A stretch of 64,000 nucleotides of DNA from Bifidobacterium eulemuris (lineage in GTDB: Bacteria > Actinomycetota > Actinomycetes > Actinomycetales > Bifidobacteriaceae). The position numbers and the translations under genes were made by a program. The stretch is from the NCBI RefSeq assembly GCF_014898155.1, contig NZ_CP062938.1, positions 1,798,001 to 1,862,000 of the forward strand, given 5' to 3'. Of this stretch, positions 18,382 through 27,511 are shown piece by piece. The notes beneath the pieces were generated by a model. The model was not told where the DNA came from. It saw only the letters and a list, made by a program, of their open reading frames with translations, and did not search any database. Within the stretch, counting starts at the first letter, position 1. Every line of letters starts with the position of its first letter.

Positions 18382-20439
18382 CAAACGGCCGAACCAACCT
18401 TTCTTCCGTTGCCGCGAACCGGCGTGCCGCGCCGACCCGCGGCAACGGAAGTCAACAAGCGTCGCAACTACAAGGAGGTACGCATGACACTGCAGCGACT
18501 GCTGGAACCACTGGAGATCAACCATATGCGGCTGAAGAACCGCATGATGTTCCCGCCGATGACCACCGGCTACGAGGCCCGCGACGGATCGATCACCGAC
18601 CAGAGCATCAACTTCTACAAGCGCGTGGCCGAAGGCGGCGCCGCCTACATCGTGCTCGGCGACGTGACGCCCGTGCACACGATCTCGCCCACGCCCAAAC
18701 TCGTCACCGACGAACAGATCCCCAGCTTCCGCGCGCTCGCCGACGCCCTGCATGAATTCGACTGCAAGCTCGGTCTGCAGGTGTTCCACCCTGAATACGA
18801 CACGGTCGCCGTCGCCGAACTCTTCGCCAAAGGCGACATGATGGGCGCCCGCGCCAAACTCCACCACGACATGGCGCATTACATCAACGAAGTGTCGGCC
18901 GACCGCCTCGGCGAGATCCTCGAATCCATCAAGGCGCTCGCCCGCCGCGCGACCCTCGCCGGCGCGGACGCGATCGAAGTGCACGGCGACCGTCTGGTCG
19001 GCTCCTTGTGCTCGCCGCTGATCAACCAGCGCGACGACGAATATGGCGGAACCTTCGAACACCGCACGCGCTTCGCCCGCGAGGTGGTGCGCGCGATCCG
19101 CGAGGGCTCGCCCGACATCTGCATCGACTACAAGCTGCCGATCATCACCGAGAACCCGCAGATCGGCCGCGGCGGCCTGTTCATCGACGAGGCCGTGGAA
19201 TTGGCGAAACTGCTCGTCGAGGACGGCGTCGACACCTTCCACGTCGGCCAGGCCAACCACACCGGCAACCTCAACGACACCATCCCCGCGATGGGCACGC
19301 GTCCTAACTGCTTCATGGAGGAGTATTCGCGGCGCGTCAAGGCCGTGGTTCCGGTCCCGGTCTCCACGGTCGGCGCGATCCCCACCGCCACCGAGGCCGA
19401 ACGGCTGATCGAATCCGGTGCCTGCGACTACGTGGGCCTCGGCCGCCCGATGCTGTGCGATCCGGACTACGCGAATAAGGTCGCAGCCGGCGAGGAGGAC
19501 CTCATCCGCCCGTGCATCATGTGCAACCGCGGCTGCACGGACGCCATCGCCAGCAGGCGGTTCATCTCCTGTGTGCTCAACGCCGAGAACGGCCATGAGT
19601 ACGAGCGTGTGATCAAGCCGGCCGAAGCGCCGCATCGCGTCGCGGTGGTCGGCGCGGGCCCCGCCGGCATGGAGGCCGCCCGCGTGGCCGCCCTGCGTGG
19701 ACACACGGTCACGCTGTTCGAGAAGGCCGGCGAGCTGGGCGGTCAGCTCGGCATCGCCAGCGTGCCGCCGCGCAAGGAGAACATGCGCCGTGCGACCGCA
19801 TGGTATGGGCGCGCGCTTCAAGCCGCGGGCGTGGACGTGCGTCTGAATGCGGATGTCACACCCGAATCGCTGGTGGCCGGCGGTTATGACGAGGTGATCG
19901 TCGCGGTCGGCGGCCGCAACGCCGCCCCGCCCATCCCCGGGCTCGATCAGCCGCATGTGATGGACGCATGGTCGGTGCTGGAGGGCAAGGTCAAGCCCCA
20001 CGGCCGCACCGTCGTGATCGGCGGCGGCCTGGTCGGCGCGGAAACCGCCGAACTGATCGCCGGCGATGACTACGGCTGCGAGGTCACCATCGTGGAGATG
20101 ATGGGCCAGATCGCCGCCGAGGAATCGCAGACCATCAAGCCGGTGATGATGGCCGACTTCGCCGAGCATGGCGTTGCGCTGAAAACCAACACCAAGGTGG
20201 ACCGCATCACCGCCGAATCGGTCGAGGCCACCGAAACCCTGAACCCGCCGGCCCCCGCCGGCCGTCCTGGTGCTCCGGGTGCCGCTCCCGGCGGACGTCC
20301 CGCAGGCCCGGGCGCGGGTGCTGGCGGAGCTCGTCCGGGCGCCGGTGCGCCCGGCGCTGGCGTGCGTCCCGGCGGTCCCGCCGCTCCTGGTGGTCCTGGT
20401 GCTCCCGGTGCCGCTCCCGCCGACGCGCCCGAGCCGGAA

Positions 20440-20445
20440 ACGCAG
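20440..20445. repeat. Target-site duplication, left copy (ACGCAG)
   Basis: ACGCAG flanks the IS on the left and is repeated at 23008-23013 on the right (7 bp if the preceding shared A is counted). Joining the flanks across one copy restores the host reading frame. Confidence 0.8.
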
Positions 20446-20635
20446 TGTTTATGTTCAATGTTCTTTAGGCAGGAGTGTCATGGTGTTTCCCGCTTGATGT
20501 GCAGCTGTTTTTCCGCAGAATAGTCATCCCTGATGTTGAGAGGAGACATGGGTTCGCTCCGCCTGTTAGATTCCCGGGTTGCAAACCAAATAGCAGCCAG
20601 GGCCGGTTGCCGCCGGCCCGGGGAAGGAAAGGACA

Positions 20636-22105
20636 GTGACGATACCCATGTCCCAACAGCAAGATATCAGGAGGCTCGACGCGAAGGGCCTGCCGCACGC
20701 GGAGATCGCCAGAAGGCTCGGGGTGGACCGGGGCACGGTCGCGAAGTACGCGGGCATGGAGGACTGCTCGCCGAAACCGCCCGCCAGGCGCGGGGTGAAG
20801 TCGATTCTCGACGAGTACAAGCCGATCGTCGACGGCTGGCTGGAGGCGGACCGGCTCATGCCCGGCAAGCAGCGCCACACCGCCAGGCGCGTGCATGACC
20901 GGCTCGTGGCCGAGCACGGGTTCACGGGCTCGTACTCCACCGTGCTGCGCTACGTGGACGAGTGGCGCGCGGCGAACCGCGAGCCGTCCGACGGCTACGT
21001 GGAGCTGGAGTGGACGCCGGGGAGCATGCAGATGGACTTCGGCCTGGCCAAGGCCAGGATCGCTGGCGAGTGGGTCGACGACCATTGCCTGGTCGTCACG
21101 TTCCCGCATTCGAACAAACGGTACGCGGCGAGCCTGCCCGCGGAGAACGCGGAGTGCATCTGCGAGGGCCTGACGGCGATCTTCGAGCACATCGGCGGCG
21201 TCCCGCACACGCTCGTGATCGACAACGCGTCCGGCGCGGGCCACCGGGATTCCAAGGGGAACGTGACCATGTCGCGCGTGTTCGAGGCGTTCGTCAGTCA
21301 CCACCGGCTCGACGTGCGGTTCTGCAATCCGTATTCCGGCAACGAGAAGGGCAGCGTGGAGAACGCGGTCGGATTCCTGCGGCGCAACCTCATGGTCCCG
21401 CCCATGGCGGCCGAGACCCACGAGCAGCTCACCCGGCTCATGCTCGCCAAATGCGACGGGCTGGGAAGGTCCGTCCACTACCGCGCGCTCGTGCCGGTCG
21501 ATGACCTGTTCTCCGACGATTTGAAGGCGCTGCGGCCCCTGCCGTCGTGCCGGTTCGACGCGGTGAGGTGGGAGACCCGCAAGGCCGATAAATACGGTTG
21601 CGTCGAGATCGACTCCAACCGCTACCAGGTCGGCCCCGCGCTGCACGGCAGAAGGGTCGACGTCGCTGTGCGCGCCACGAGCGTCACCGTCAAGGACAAG
21701 GACGGGCGCACGGTGGCCGAGCTCTCCCGCGTCTACGGCAGATCACCACGCACGATCCAGGATCCCGCCACGGTGTTCCCGCTGCTCGCGCGCAAACCCG
21801 GGGCGTGGCGCGACTGCTCGATCCGTCCCGACGTGCCCGACGACGTGAGGGAACGGCTCGACCAAGCCGACGACAAGACCCTCAAGGCCAGTCTTAAGGC
21901 CATCGCAGGGGCGTGCGAGGCCGCGGGCTTCGAACCGGCGATGCGGGCCGCCTCGCATCTCGTCGACCGCGGCTGGCCCCTCGCCGAGGCCGACATGGCG
22001 ATTCTGGCCAGACGGTTCGCGGACGGCGACGCCGACCACGGCGGCGACCTGCCCGACCTGGGCTCCTACGACAGGTTCAACCGTCCCGGCGAGGAGGACG
22101 CATGA
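20636..22105 (+). CDS. istA: IS21-family transposase IstA
   Basis: This 489-residue transposase has an N-terminal helix-turn-helix (LPHAEIARRLGVDRGTVAKY) and an rve-type DDE core: first Asp in MQMDFGLAKA, second in LVIDNASGAG, and Glu in NEKGSVENAVGFLRR. It catalyses strand cleavage and transfer of the element ends. GTG 20636 is preceded by GGAAAGG; ATG 20648 is an alternative. The stop overlaps the istB start (ATGA at 22102). The frame is intact, so the element may still be active. Confidence 0.92.
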   Translation: MTIPMSQQQDIRRLDAKGLPHAEIARRLGVDRGTVAKYAGMEDCSPKPPARRGVKSILDEYKPIVDGWLEADRLMPGKQRHTARRVHDRLVAEHGFTGSYSTVLRYVDEWRAANREPSDGYVELEWTPGSMQMDFGLAKARIAGEWVDDHCLVVTFPHSNKRYAASLPAENAECICEGLTAIFEHIGGVPHTLVIDNASGAGHRDSKGNVTMSRVFEAFVSHHRLDVRFCNPYSGNEKGSVENAVGFLRRNLMVPPMAAETHEQLTRLMLAKCDGLGRSVHYRALVPVDDLFSDDLKALRPLPSCRFDAVRWETRKADKYGCVEIDSNRYQVGPALHGRRVDVAVRATSVTVKDKDGRTVAELSRVYGRSPRTIQDPATVFPLLARKPGAWRDCSIRPDVPDDVRERLDQADDKTLKASLKAIAGACEAAGFEPAMRAASHLVDRGWPLAEADMAILARRFADGDADHGGDLPDLGSYDRFNRPGEEDA

Positions 22106-22887
22106 GCACGAGACCCGAACCGCAGATCCCCGAGACCCGCCGCCGCAGGGCCGACACCATCGCCAAGAGCCAGCGCATCATGGAGATGAGCAAACAGCTC
22201 ACGCTCACCCGCAGCGTACTCGCCAACACGCTGGCCGGGGCCACGCCCGCCCAGCTCGACTTCATCGAACGCTGGTTCGAGGCCGAACTCGAATCACGCG
22301 ACCATGCCAAACGCGCCCGTCTGATGAAGACCGCCGGCTTCCCGTCCGACAAGGAGCTCGACGGATACGACTGGACCAACCTAGACATGCCCGCCGACTG
22401 GGGACGGAGCCAGCTCGAATCCCTCGAATTCGTCGGTAGGACCGAGGACCTCGTGCTCTACGGCAACGTCGGCACCGGAAAGACGCACCTCGCGATCGCG
22501 CTGGGACGGGCCGCGTGCCGGGCCGGGATACCGGTAAGGTTCTTCACCGCCTCAAGCCTGGTCATGCGCCTGAGACGCGCGAAACAGGACAACCGGCTCG
22601 ACAAGGAGCTCGCCGCCATCGCCAAGGCCCGCCTCCTGATCATCGACGAGCTCGGCTACATCCCCATCGACGAGGAGGGCAGCCGCCTCCTCTTCCAGGT
22701 CATATCCGATTCCTACGAGACAAGGAGCGTCGTCTACACCACCAACATCGAATTCAGCGGATGGGCCAGGGTGTTCGGGGACCCGAACATGGCCGCCGCG
22801 GTCGTCGACCGCACCGTCCACCACGGACGGCTCATCCGGTTCAAGGGCGAAAGCTACCGCAGCCGCAACGCCCTCATGACCAAATAA
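22102..22887 (+). CDS. istB: IS21-family helper ATPase IstB
   Basis: This 261-residue AAA+ ATPase of the DnaC/IstB type assists IstA in target selection. Walker A is GNVGTGKTHLAI and Walker B is LLIIDELGYIPI. The start is coupled to the istA stop through ATGA, with GAGGAGG upstream. The C-terminus with TTNIEFSGWARVFGD is typical of the family. Confidence 0.92.
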   Translation: MSTRPEPQIPETRRRRADTIAKSQRIMEMSKQLTLTRSVLANTLAGATPAQLDFIERWFEAELESRDHAKRARLMKTAGFPSDKELDGYDWTNLDMPADWGRSQLESLEFVGRTEDLVLYGNVGTGKTHLAIALGRAACRAGIPVRFFTASSLVMRLRRAKQDNRLDKELAAIAKARLLIIDELGYIPIDEEGSRLLFQVISDSYETRSVVYTTNIEFSGWARVFGDPNMAAAVVDRTVHHGRLIRFKGESYRSRNALMTK

Positions 22888-23219
22888 CCAACAAACCAGA
22901 CCAAGGCGGCGGGCGGGCCCACGGAACGATCATCCCGCGGAAAACCCGCTGCACAACCTGCGGAAAACAACATGAATATCCAGCCGACACGAACTTGACA
23001 AAACACAACGCAGGCCGTCTCCATCCCCTGCGATTGCGTGGTGCTGGCGCTCGGCACCGCCCCGGTCGCCTTCGACACGGCCCCGCTTGAGGCCGCCGGC
23101 ATCAAGGTGACTCTGGCCGGCGACTGCAACGGCCGCGCCGCCGACATCAATCGCGCCGTCGAAGAAGGCTATCTGGCCGCCGTCGCCGCCTAGCCTGACG
23201 AAACGGCAACTGACTCAAG

Positions 23220-23250
23220 GGCCTGAACCACCCCAGTTCAGGCCCTTTCC
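23220..23250 (+). terminator. Terminator after the reductase gene
   Basis: Stem GGGCCTGAAC / GTTCAGGCCC with a short loop, followed by TTTCCT. It closes the GH3-reductase operon. Confidence 0.75.
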
Positions 23251-23326
23251 TCATTCGACACCATCGATGTTGGCGTTCGGTGGATAGGCGGATGAATACG
23301 GATTGCCGCGCTACACGTCGTACAGC

Positions 23327-24604
23327 CTACGGCCGTAACGTGGTTACCGGCGCGACGATTACACCATCGGGGCGCGTCAGACTGTAGGAGCCCACACCGG
23401 TGAGCACCATAAGGAAGCTTGGTGCCGGCATTCGTGTGGTGTCTATCTTGGAAGCGAGTTTTAAGAGGTTCGCGGCACCTTCCTCGATGAGGTGCTTGCC
23501 GCCGAGTTTCACTTCGATCAGCCCGTAGCGTCCGTCACGTAGGTGAATAACCGCGTCACATTCCAGGCCGGTTTTGTCTCGGTAATGGAACACTTCACCG
23601 TTAAGCGCGTCGGCATATACGCGCAGGTCTCGCACGCACATGCCTTCGAACAGCAATCCCATGGTTTCGATGTCGTTCAGCAGGCCGTCGGGGTTGACTC
23701 CGAGCGCCGCCGTCGCGATTGAGGGGTCGACGAAATGCCGTGTTTCCGCCGCACGTATGGCTGTTTTTGAACGAAGGTTGGGGTTCCATGCGGGCATGTT
23801 TTCGATGACGAATATGCGTTCCAAGGCGCGAAGATATGTCTGCACCGTTTTTGATGTCGGTCCGGCTTCGTCGTTGTTGGCGATATCGCCGGTGATTTGA
23901 GCTATCGAGGCTTGAGAGGATTCCATACGCGCATATGAGCGAAGAAGCCGTCGCGCGATATGCGGGTCTCGCTCCACTCCATCCGTGCGTGAGATATCCG
24001 ATTCCACAATCGCATCCACATAGTCGAACGCTTGCTGCAGAGCGATTTCGCGGTCGGTGTTGATTGCTCTCGGCCATCCTCCGCGGCACAGGAGGAATGC
24101 GATGCTCTGAATCGTTGCTTCCGCTTTCGCGGGTTGCAGTCGATCTCCGTCGAACAAGGATTGCAGGGAAGTGCTGCCGGTGGAATCTTCGGATTCAAAA
24201 AGGCTCATCGGGCGCATGCGAACCCTCGCGATACGTCCGGTGCCGGTATGGGCCAATTGGTTCAAATCCGGTGGGACGCTGGATCCTGTGAGCAGGAACT
24301 GCCCGAATTCATCGCGATGGTCGACTTCGAAACGCACGGCATCCCACAAGCTGGGTGCCAGCTGCCATTCGTCGATAAGACGAGGTGTGGGGCCGTCGAG
24401 GAGGATGGATGGCTGGGTCTGCGCAAGAAACAGATTCTGTTCGCGGTCGGATGGGTCGGCCATATACAGCGTGCTGTTGGCGATTTGCTCGCATGTGGTG
24501 GTTTTGCCGCACCATTTGGTGCCTTCGACCAGAAGGGCTCCTTTTGCCTTCAGTCGTTTGGTGATGATGTGGTCATAGATGCGGGAAAGGTACGATGTTG
24601 CCAT
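23327..24604 (-). CDS. AAA ATPase with DUF4143 C-terminus (copy B)
   Basis: This 425-residue ATPase is paralogous to copies A, C and D. Walker A is GTKWCGKTTT, a Trp-Cys variant typical of one DUF4143 subgroup, and the sensor-like stretch FLLTGSSVPPD follows. The C-terminal nuclease-like part shows GLECDAVIHL and then GLIEVKLGG, keeping the D and E-x-K positions. Start ATG 24604 has AAGGATTTT upstream; an in-frame extension to 24634 lacks support. Five 14-bp direct repeats with an exact 23-bp period lie at 24644-24748, beginning 40 bp upstream of the start. Confidence 0.85.
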   Translation of the reverse strand: MATSYLSRIYDHIITKRLKAKGALLVEGTKWCGKTTTCEQIANSTLYMADPSDREQNLFLAQTQPSILLDGPTPRLIDEWQLAPSLWDAVRFEVDHRDEFGQFLLTGSSVPPDLNQLAHTGTGRIARVRMRPMSLFESEDSTGSTSLQSLFDGDRLQPAKAEATIQSIAFLLCRGGWPRAINTDREIALQQAFDYVDAIVESDISRTDGVERDPHIARRLLRSYARMESSQASIAQITGDIANNDEAGPTSKTVQTYLRALERIFVIENMPAWNPNLRSKTAIRAAETRHFVDPSIATAALGVNPDGLLNDIETMGLLFEGMCVRDLRVYADALNGEVFHYRDKTGLECDAVIHLRDGRYGLIEVKLGGKHLIEEGAANLLKLASKIDTTRMPAPSFLMVLTGVGSYSLTRPDGVIVAPVTTLRP

Positions 24605-24643
24605 AGTGAAAATCCTTACGTTTGTAGGTCTCACAGAGGCTAT

Positions 24644-24748
24644 TTCCTCATTTGGACCGTTTTCATTTCCTCATTTGGACCTATTTTACTTCCTCATTTG
24701 GACCGTTTTCATTTCCTCATTTGGACGGTTTTGACTTCCTCATTTGGC
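24644..24748. promoter_or_regulatory. Five direct repeats (23-bp period) upstream of ATPase copy B
   Basis: TTCCTCATTTGGAC begins at 24644, 24667, 24690, 24713 and 24736 (the last ends GGC). The period is exactly 23 bp, slightly over two helical turns. Spacers of 9 bp are themselves similar. Spacers this short rule out a CRISPR. The array is a candidate iteron-like operator for the ATPase gene. Confidence 0.85.
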
Positions 24749-24789
24749 TATATTGTTCTCTCGCCATTCCGCTCGGAACGCACTTCTTC

Positions 24790-24935
24790 CGTCATCCCGA
24801 GCGGAGCGTAGCGGAGTCGAGGGATCTCAAAGACCGAGATTCCTCGACTACGCTCGGAATGACGAGTGATGGTGGGGTACTCGGAATAACGAGTGACGGT
24901 GAGAGCGCTCGGAATGACGGTTGGATCATTCCGCT
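24790..24935. repeat. Dispersed palindromic repeat cluster 5
   Basis: A direct copy (GTCATCCCGAGCGGAGCGTA...GTCGAGGGATCTC) faces an inverse copy (GAGATTCCTCGACTACGCTC). Degenerate short units (GGAATGACG) follow up to about 24935. Confidence 0.78.
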
Positions 24936-24944
24936 CGGAACATA

Positions 24945-24981
24945 GCGAAGGGCGTGCGGCTGGAATCCGTCGCACGCCCTT
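24945..24981 (-). terminator. Terminator of the ucpA-like operon
   Basis: Stem CGAAGGGCGTGCG / CGCACGCCCTTCG with a 12-nt loop, just beyond the stop at 25001 on the minus strand. Confidence 0.7.
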
Positions 24982-25000
24982 CGTATCCGTTGAATCGCGT

Positions 25001-25801
25001 TTAGTTGGTGCCGATGCTCATCGTCTCGGGCAGGGTGCTGCCGCCGTCGATGACCACCTGCTCACCGGTGATGTAGCTCGCCTCGTCGGAGCCGAGGAAC
25101 GCGAACAGCTCGCCCACTTCGGTCGGCTTGGCCAGGCGCTTCATCGGCACGCCGACGGCGATGTCGTTGATCGCCGACTCCGGATCGTCCGGATTCGATT
25201 CGACCGCCATCTTCTCTACCATCGGCGTGCGCGCGTAGCCCAGCTGCGAGCAGTTGACGCGGATGTTGCGGTCCGCGTACTCCACCGCCAGGCACTTGGT
25301 CAGACCCACCAGCGCGGCCTTGCTCATCGCGTAGGCGGCTTCGCCAGCGTCGGCCACGATGTCGCCGGTCACGGAGGATGCGATCACGATCGCGCCCTTG
25401 CCGGCCTTGAGCATGGCGGGAATCACCGCCTTGCAGGTGTTCCACGCGCCCTTGATGTTCACGTCGATATGGAAGTCGCGCATCTCGTCCGGCATCTCCT
25501 CGAATGGCGCGAGGCGGCACACGCCGGCGTTGGCGCAGGCCACGTCGATGGTGCCGAATTCGGCGATGGTGCGTGCGGCGGCCTCATCGACCTGGGCGCG
25601 GTCGGCCACGTTGGCGATCGCGGTGATGATCTGCGCGTCCGGGTACATGCCGCGGATGCGGTCGGCCGTGGCCTCCACGGCCGGGTCGAGATCGACCATG
25701 CAGATCTTCGCGCCGTATTTGGCGTACACTTCGGCGATGCCTTCGCCGAGTCCGGCCGCCGCGCCGGTGATGAGGGCGACTTTGCCGTCAAGCTTTGCCA
25801 T
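25001..25801 (-). CDS. ucpA: UcpA-like short-chain dehydrogenase/reductase
   Basis: This 266-residue classical SDR closely resembles E. coli UcpA along its length, for example in FHIDVNIKGAWN, SSVTGDIVADAGEAAY and the C-terminal VIDGGSTLPETMSIG. The cofactor motif is TGAAAGLG. The catalytic Ser is in IVIASSVTGD, followed by YAMSK with Tyr and Lys. The family reduces carbonyls or oxidises secondary alcohols with NAD(P)H; the physiological substrate of UcpA is not established. The start follows AAGGAG. It lies 76 bp downstream of the APC transporter in one transcription unit. Near the GH3 and OYE genes it may act on an imported or deglycosylated plant-type compound. Confidence 0.85.
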   Translation of the reverse strand: MAKLDGKVALITGAAAGLGEGIAEVYAKYGAKICMVDLDPAVEATADRIRGMYPDAQIITAIANVADRAQVDEAAARTIAEFGTIDVACANAGVCRLAPFEEMPDEMRDFHIDVNIKGAWNTCKAVIPAMLKAGKGAIVIASSVTGDIVADAGEAAYAMSKAALVGLTKCLAVEYADRNIRVNCSQLGYARTPMVEKMAVESNPDDPESAINDIAVGVPMKRLAKPTEVGELFAFLGSDEASYITGEQVVIDGGSTLPETMSIGTN

Positions 25802-25877
25802 GATGTTCTCCTTATTGTTGGGGATTGTTGTGAGGACTGGTTAGTTGGTTGATTGGTTAGTTCAGGTCGCGGGCAGG

Positions 25878-27332
25878 CTAGAAGGTCTGCTCGCCGTCGG
25901 GGGTTTCGATCGTCACGGTGGATTGCTTCCAGCGCACCAGCACCATCCATGCCCAGATGAGCACGCCGATGCCGAGATACACGCCGAACGAGATCCACGA
26001 GCCGATGCCCTGGCCGAGCGTGCAGAAGAACGCGATCGCGATCATGATCACCATGGCGAGGATGCGCAGGGCGTCGCCGCCGCGCACCACGTTCTTGTTG
26101 TTCTCATACCACTGCGGATGCTTGTGCCGGATGCGCACGGCCGAGACCATGGTCAGCGCGTAGGCGCAGGCGCAGCCGAACGACATCAGGTTGAAGAAGT
26201 CGTTCATGAAACTGCCCGCGTTCTGCAGCAGAATGAACGTCAGACTCACGCCGAGCAGGAAGATGTTCGGCAGGATCGGCTGCTGGTGCTTGTTCACCTT
26301 GGTGAACACCTCAGGCAGGAAGTTCTTCTTGCCCATCGAGTACAGCATGCGCACGGTCGACATCCAGAAGCCCAGAATCGAGGCGGTCATGCCCATGAGG
26401 ATCGAGATGAGGCCGTAGACCACGGGCCAGAATCGCCAGCCGAGCATGTTCTCCATGGCGTTGATGGTCATGAATCCGTTGGCCGAATCCCCGGCGAGCA
26501 GCTCCTCCGCGGGCGCGAGACCGGCCACGCAGAAGAAGAAGATCGTGTAGATCACGCCGCAGGTGATCACCGACCCGCAGATGGCCTTCTTGGTGTTCGC
26601 GATGGGGAAGTCGCCCTCCTCGACCATCTGTGGCACGGTCTCGAACCCGAAGTATGGGGTGATGAGTAGCGCCATGCCGATGATCCACCCAGGGATGGCC
26701 CACGTGGAATCGATGGACGAGAACGAGAACATGCCCGCGAGATTCGAGATGCTCCAATGCCCGCAGGTGAGGAGCAGCACCGCAGTGATCAGTGTGGTGG
26801 CGATGTTGGCGAACAGACAGGTGGCCTGCGCCTTGACGAGGAACTGGATGTCCTGCAGGCTCATGATGAACACGAGCACGAGAATCACCACGCCGATCAG
26901 CACGGTGGTGCCGAAGCTCAGGTTCAGGCCGAACAGTTTGCTGATGTATGTGGCGATGGCCATCACCACGGCCGGCGGCACGGAGATCCACGCCGCCATG
27001 ATCAGCCATGAGGCCAGGAATCCGACGTGCTTGTTGAATCCGACCGTGTTGTAGATGAGCTCGCCGCCGGCCGTTTTGAACAGCGGCGATATCTCGCTGT
27101 ACACCAGCGCGACGGGCAGGATCGCCAGCGTCATCAGCGCGAAGGCGAGGAACGTGCCCGCGCCGCAATAGCTGAAGAACACCGAATCCCAGTAGCTCAC
27201 GAACGTGAAGATCGAACCGGTGGCCACCGTGTAGACGAAGACGAGTTTCAGGCTTTTCTGCAGACCTCCGCCCGCCCCCGGCGGCGCCGGTGTGGTGGAT
27301 GTCTGTTCTGTGGATTGTTGCTGATCTGCCAT
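25878..27332 (-). CDS. APC-family permease
   Basis: This 484-residue membrane transporter has about twelve hydrophobic segments after a short Gln/Pro-rich cytoplasmic N-terminus. Typical APC features include VATGSIFTFVSYW in helix 1 and GFETVPQMVEEG in the middle. Relatives import amino acids or exchange amino acids and amines, but substrate cannot be read from sequence. ATG 27332 is preceded by AAGGGGTG. It is the first gene of a unit with the ucpA-like SDR. Confidence 0.82.
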   Translation of the reverse strand: MADQQQSTEQTSTTPAPPGAGGGLQKSLKLVFVYTVATGSIFTFVSYWDSVFFSYCGAGTFLAFALMTLAILPVALVYSEISPLFKTAGGELIYNTVGFNKHVGFLASWLIMAAWISVPPAVVMAIATYISKLFGLNLSFGTTVLIGVVILVLVFIMSLQDIQFLVKAQATCLFANIATTLITAVLLLTCGHWSISNLAGMFSFSSIDSTWAIPGWIIGMALLITPYFGFETVPQMVEEGDFPIANTKKAICGSVITCGVIYTIFFFCVAGLAPAEELLAGDSANGFMTINAMENMLGWRFWPVVYGLISILMGMTASILGFWMSTVRMLYSMGKKNFLPEVFTKVNKHQQPILPNIFLLGVSLTFILLQNAGSFMNDFFNLMSFGCACAYALTMVSAVRIRHKHPQWYENNKNVVRGGDALRILAMVIMIAIAFFCTLGQGIGSWISFGVYLGIGVLIWAWMVLVRWKQSTVTIETPDGEQTF

Positions 27333-27511
27333 AGATCACCCCTTAACCTCTGGGTTCATGACGGGGTGGGGGACTCCGCTGTCTCTCTCCTGCCGCCAAT
27401 ACGCACGATACTAGAGTCGCAGAGGAAAAACCGCGAACGACATGGCGTTTCTGCCGCATACTGGGTTCGCCCCGAAGATTGCGGCGTCTGGACGCGGCGA
27501 CGGAACGGCGA

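Larger units (their letters stand above)
20446..23007 (+). mobile_element. IS21-family insertion sequence
   Basis: This 2562-bp element begins TGTTTATGTTCAATG and ends with ACAAAACACA (complement TGTGTTTTGT), giving TGT...ACA termini with imperfect inverted ends. Inner end motifs share TTTTCCGCAG. It carries istA and istB overlapping by 4 bp, both intact. It is flanked by a 6-bp direct repeat, which indicates a fairly recent transposition into the reductase gene. Confidence 0.88.
18484..23193 (+). pseudogene. OYE-type NADH:flavin oxidoreductase split by IS21-family insertion
   Basis: The coding sequence runs 18484-20445 and resumes at 23014-23193. Removing 20446-23013 (the IS plus one target copy) restores one frame of about 713 residues. 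The family is 2,4-dienoyl-CoA reductase/BaiCD-like: an FMN-binding TIM barrel, an Fe-S site with CIMCNRGC and a later Cys in FISCVLN, an FAD motif VVGAGPAGMEAA, and an NAD motif VIGGGLVGAETAE. Such enzymes reduce conjugated C=C bonds in enones or dienoyl compounds. An unusual Gly/Pro/Ala-rich stretch of about 70 residues (genomic 20230-20445) sits in the nucleotide-binding region, and the IS landed at its end. The start follows AAGGAGGT. In this strain the product is truncated and probably inactive. Confidence 0.85.

Noticed and set aside
24644..24748. Possible CRISPR array
   Set aside because: Repeats are only 14 bp, spacers 9 bp and similar to one another, and no cas genes are present. The same reasoning applies to 37131-37249.
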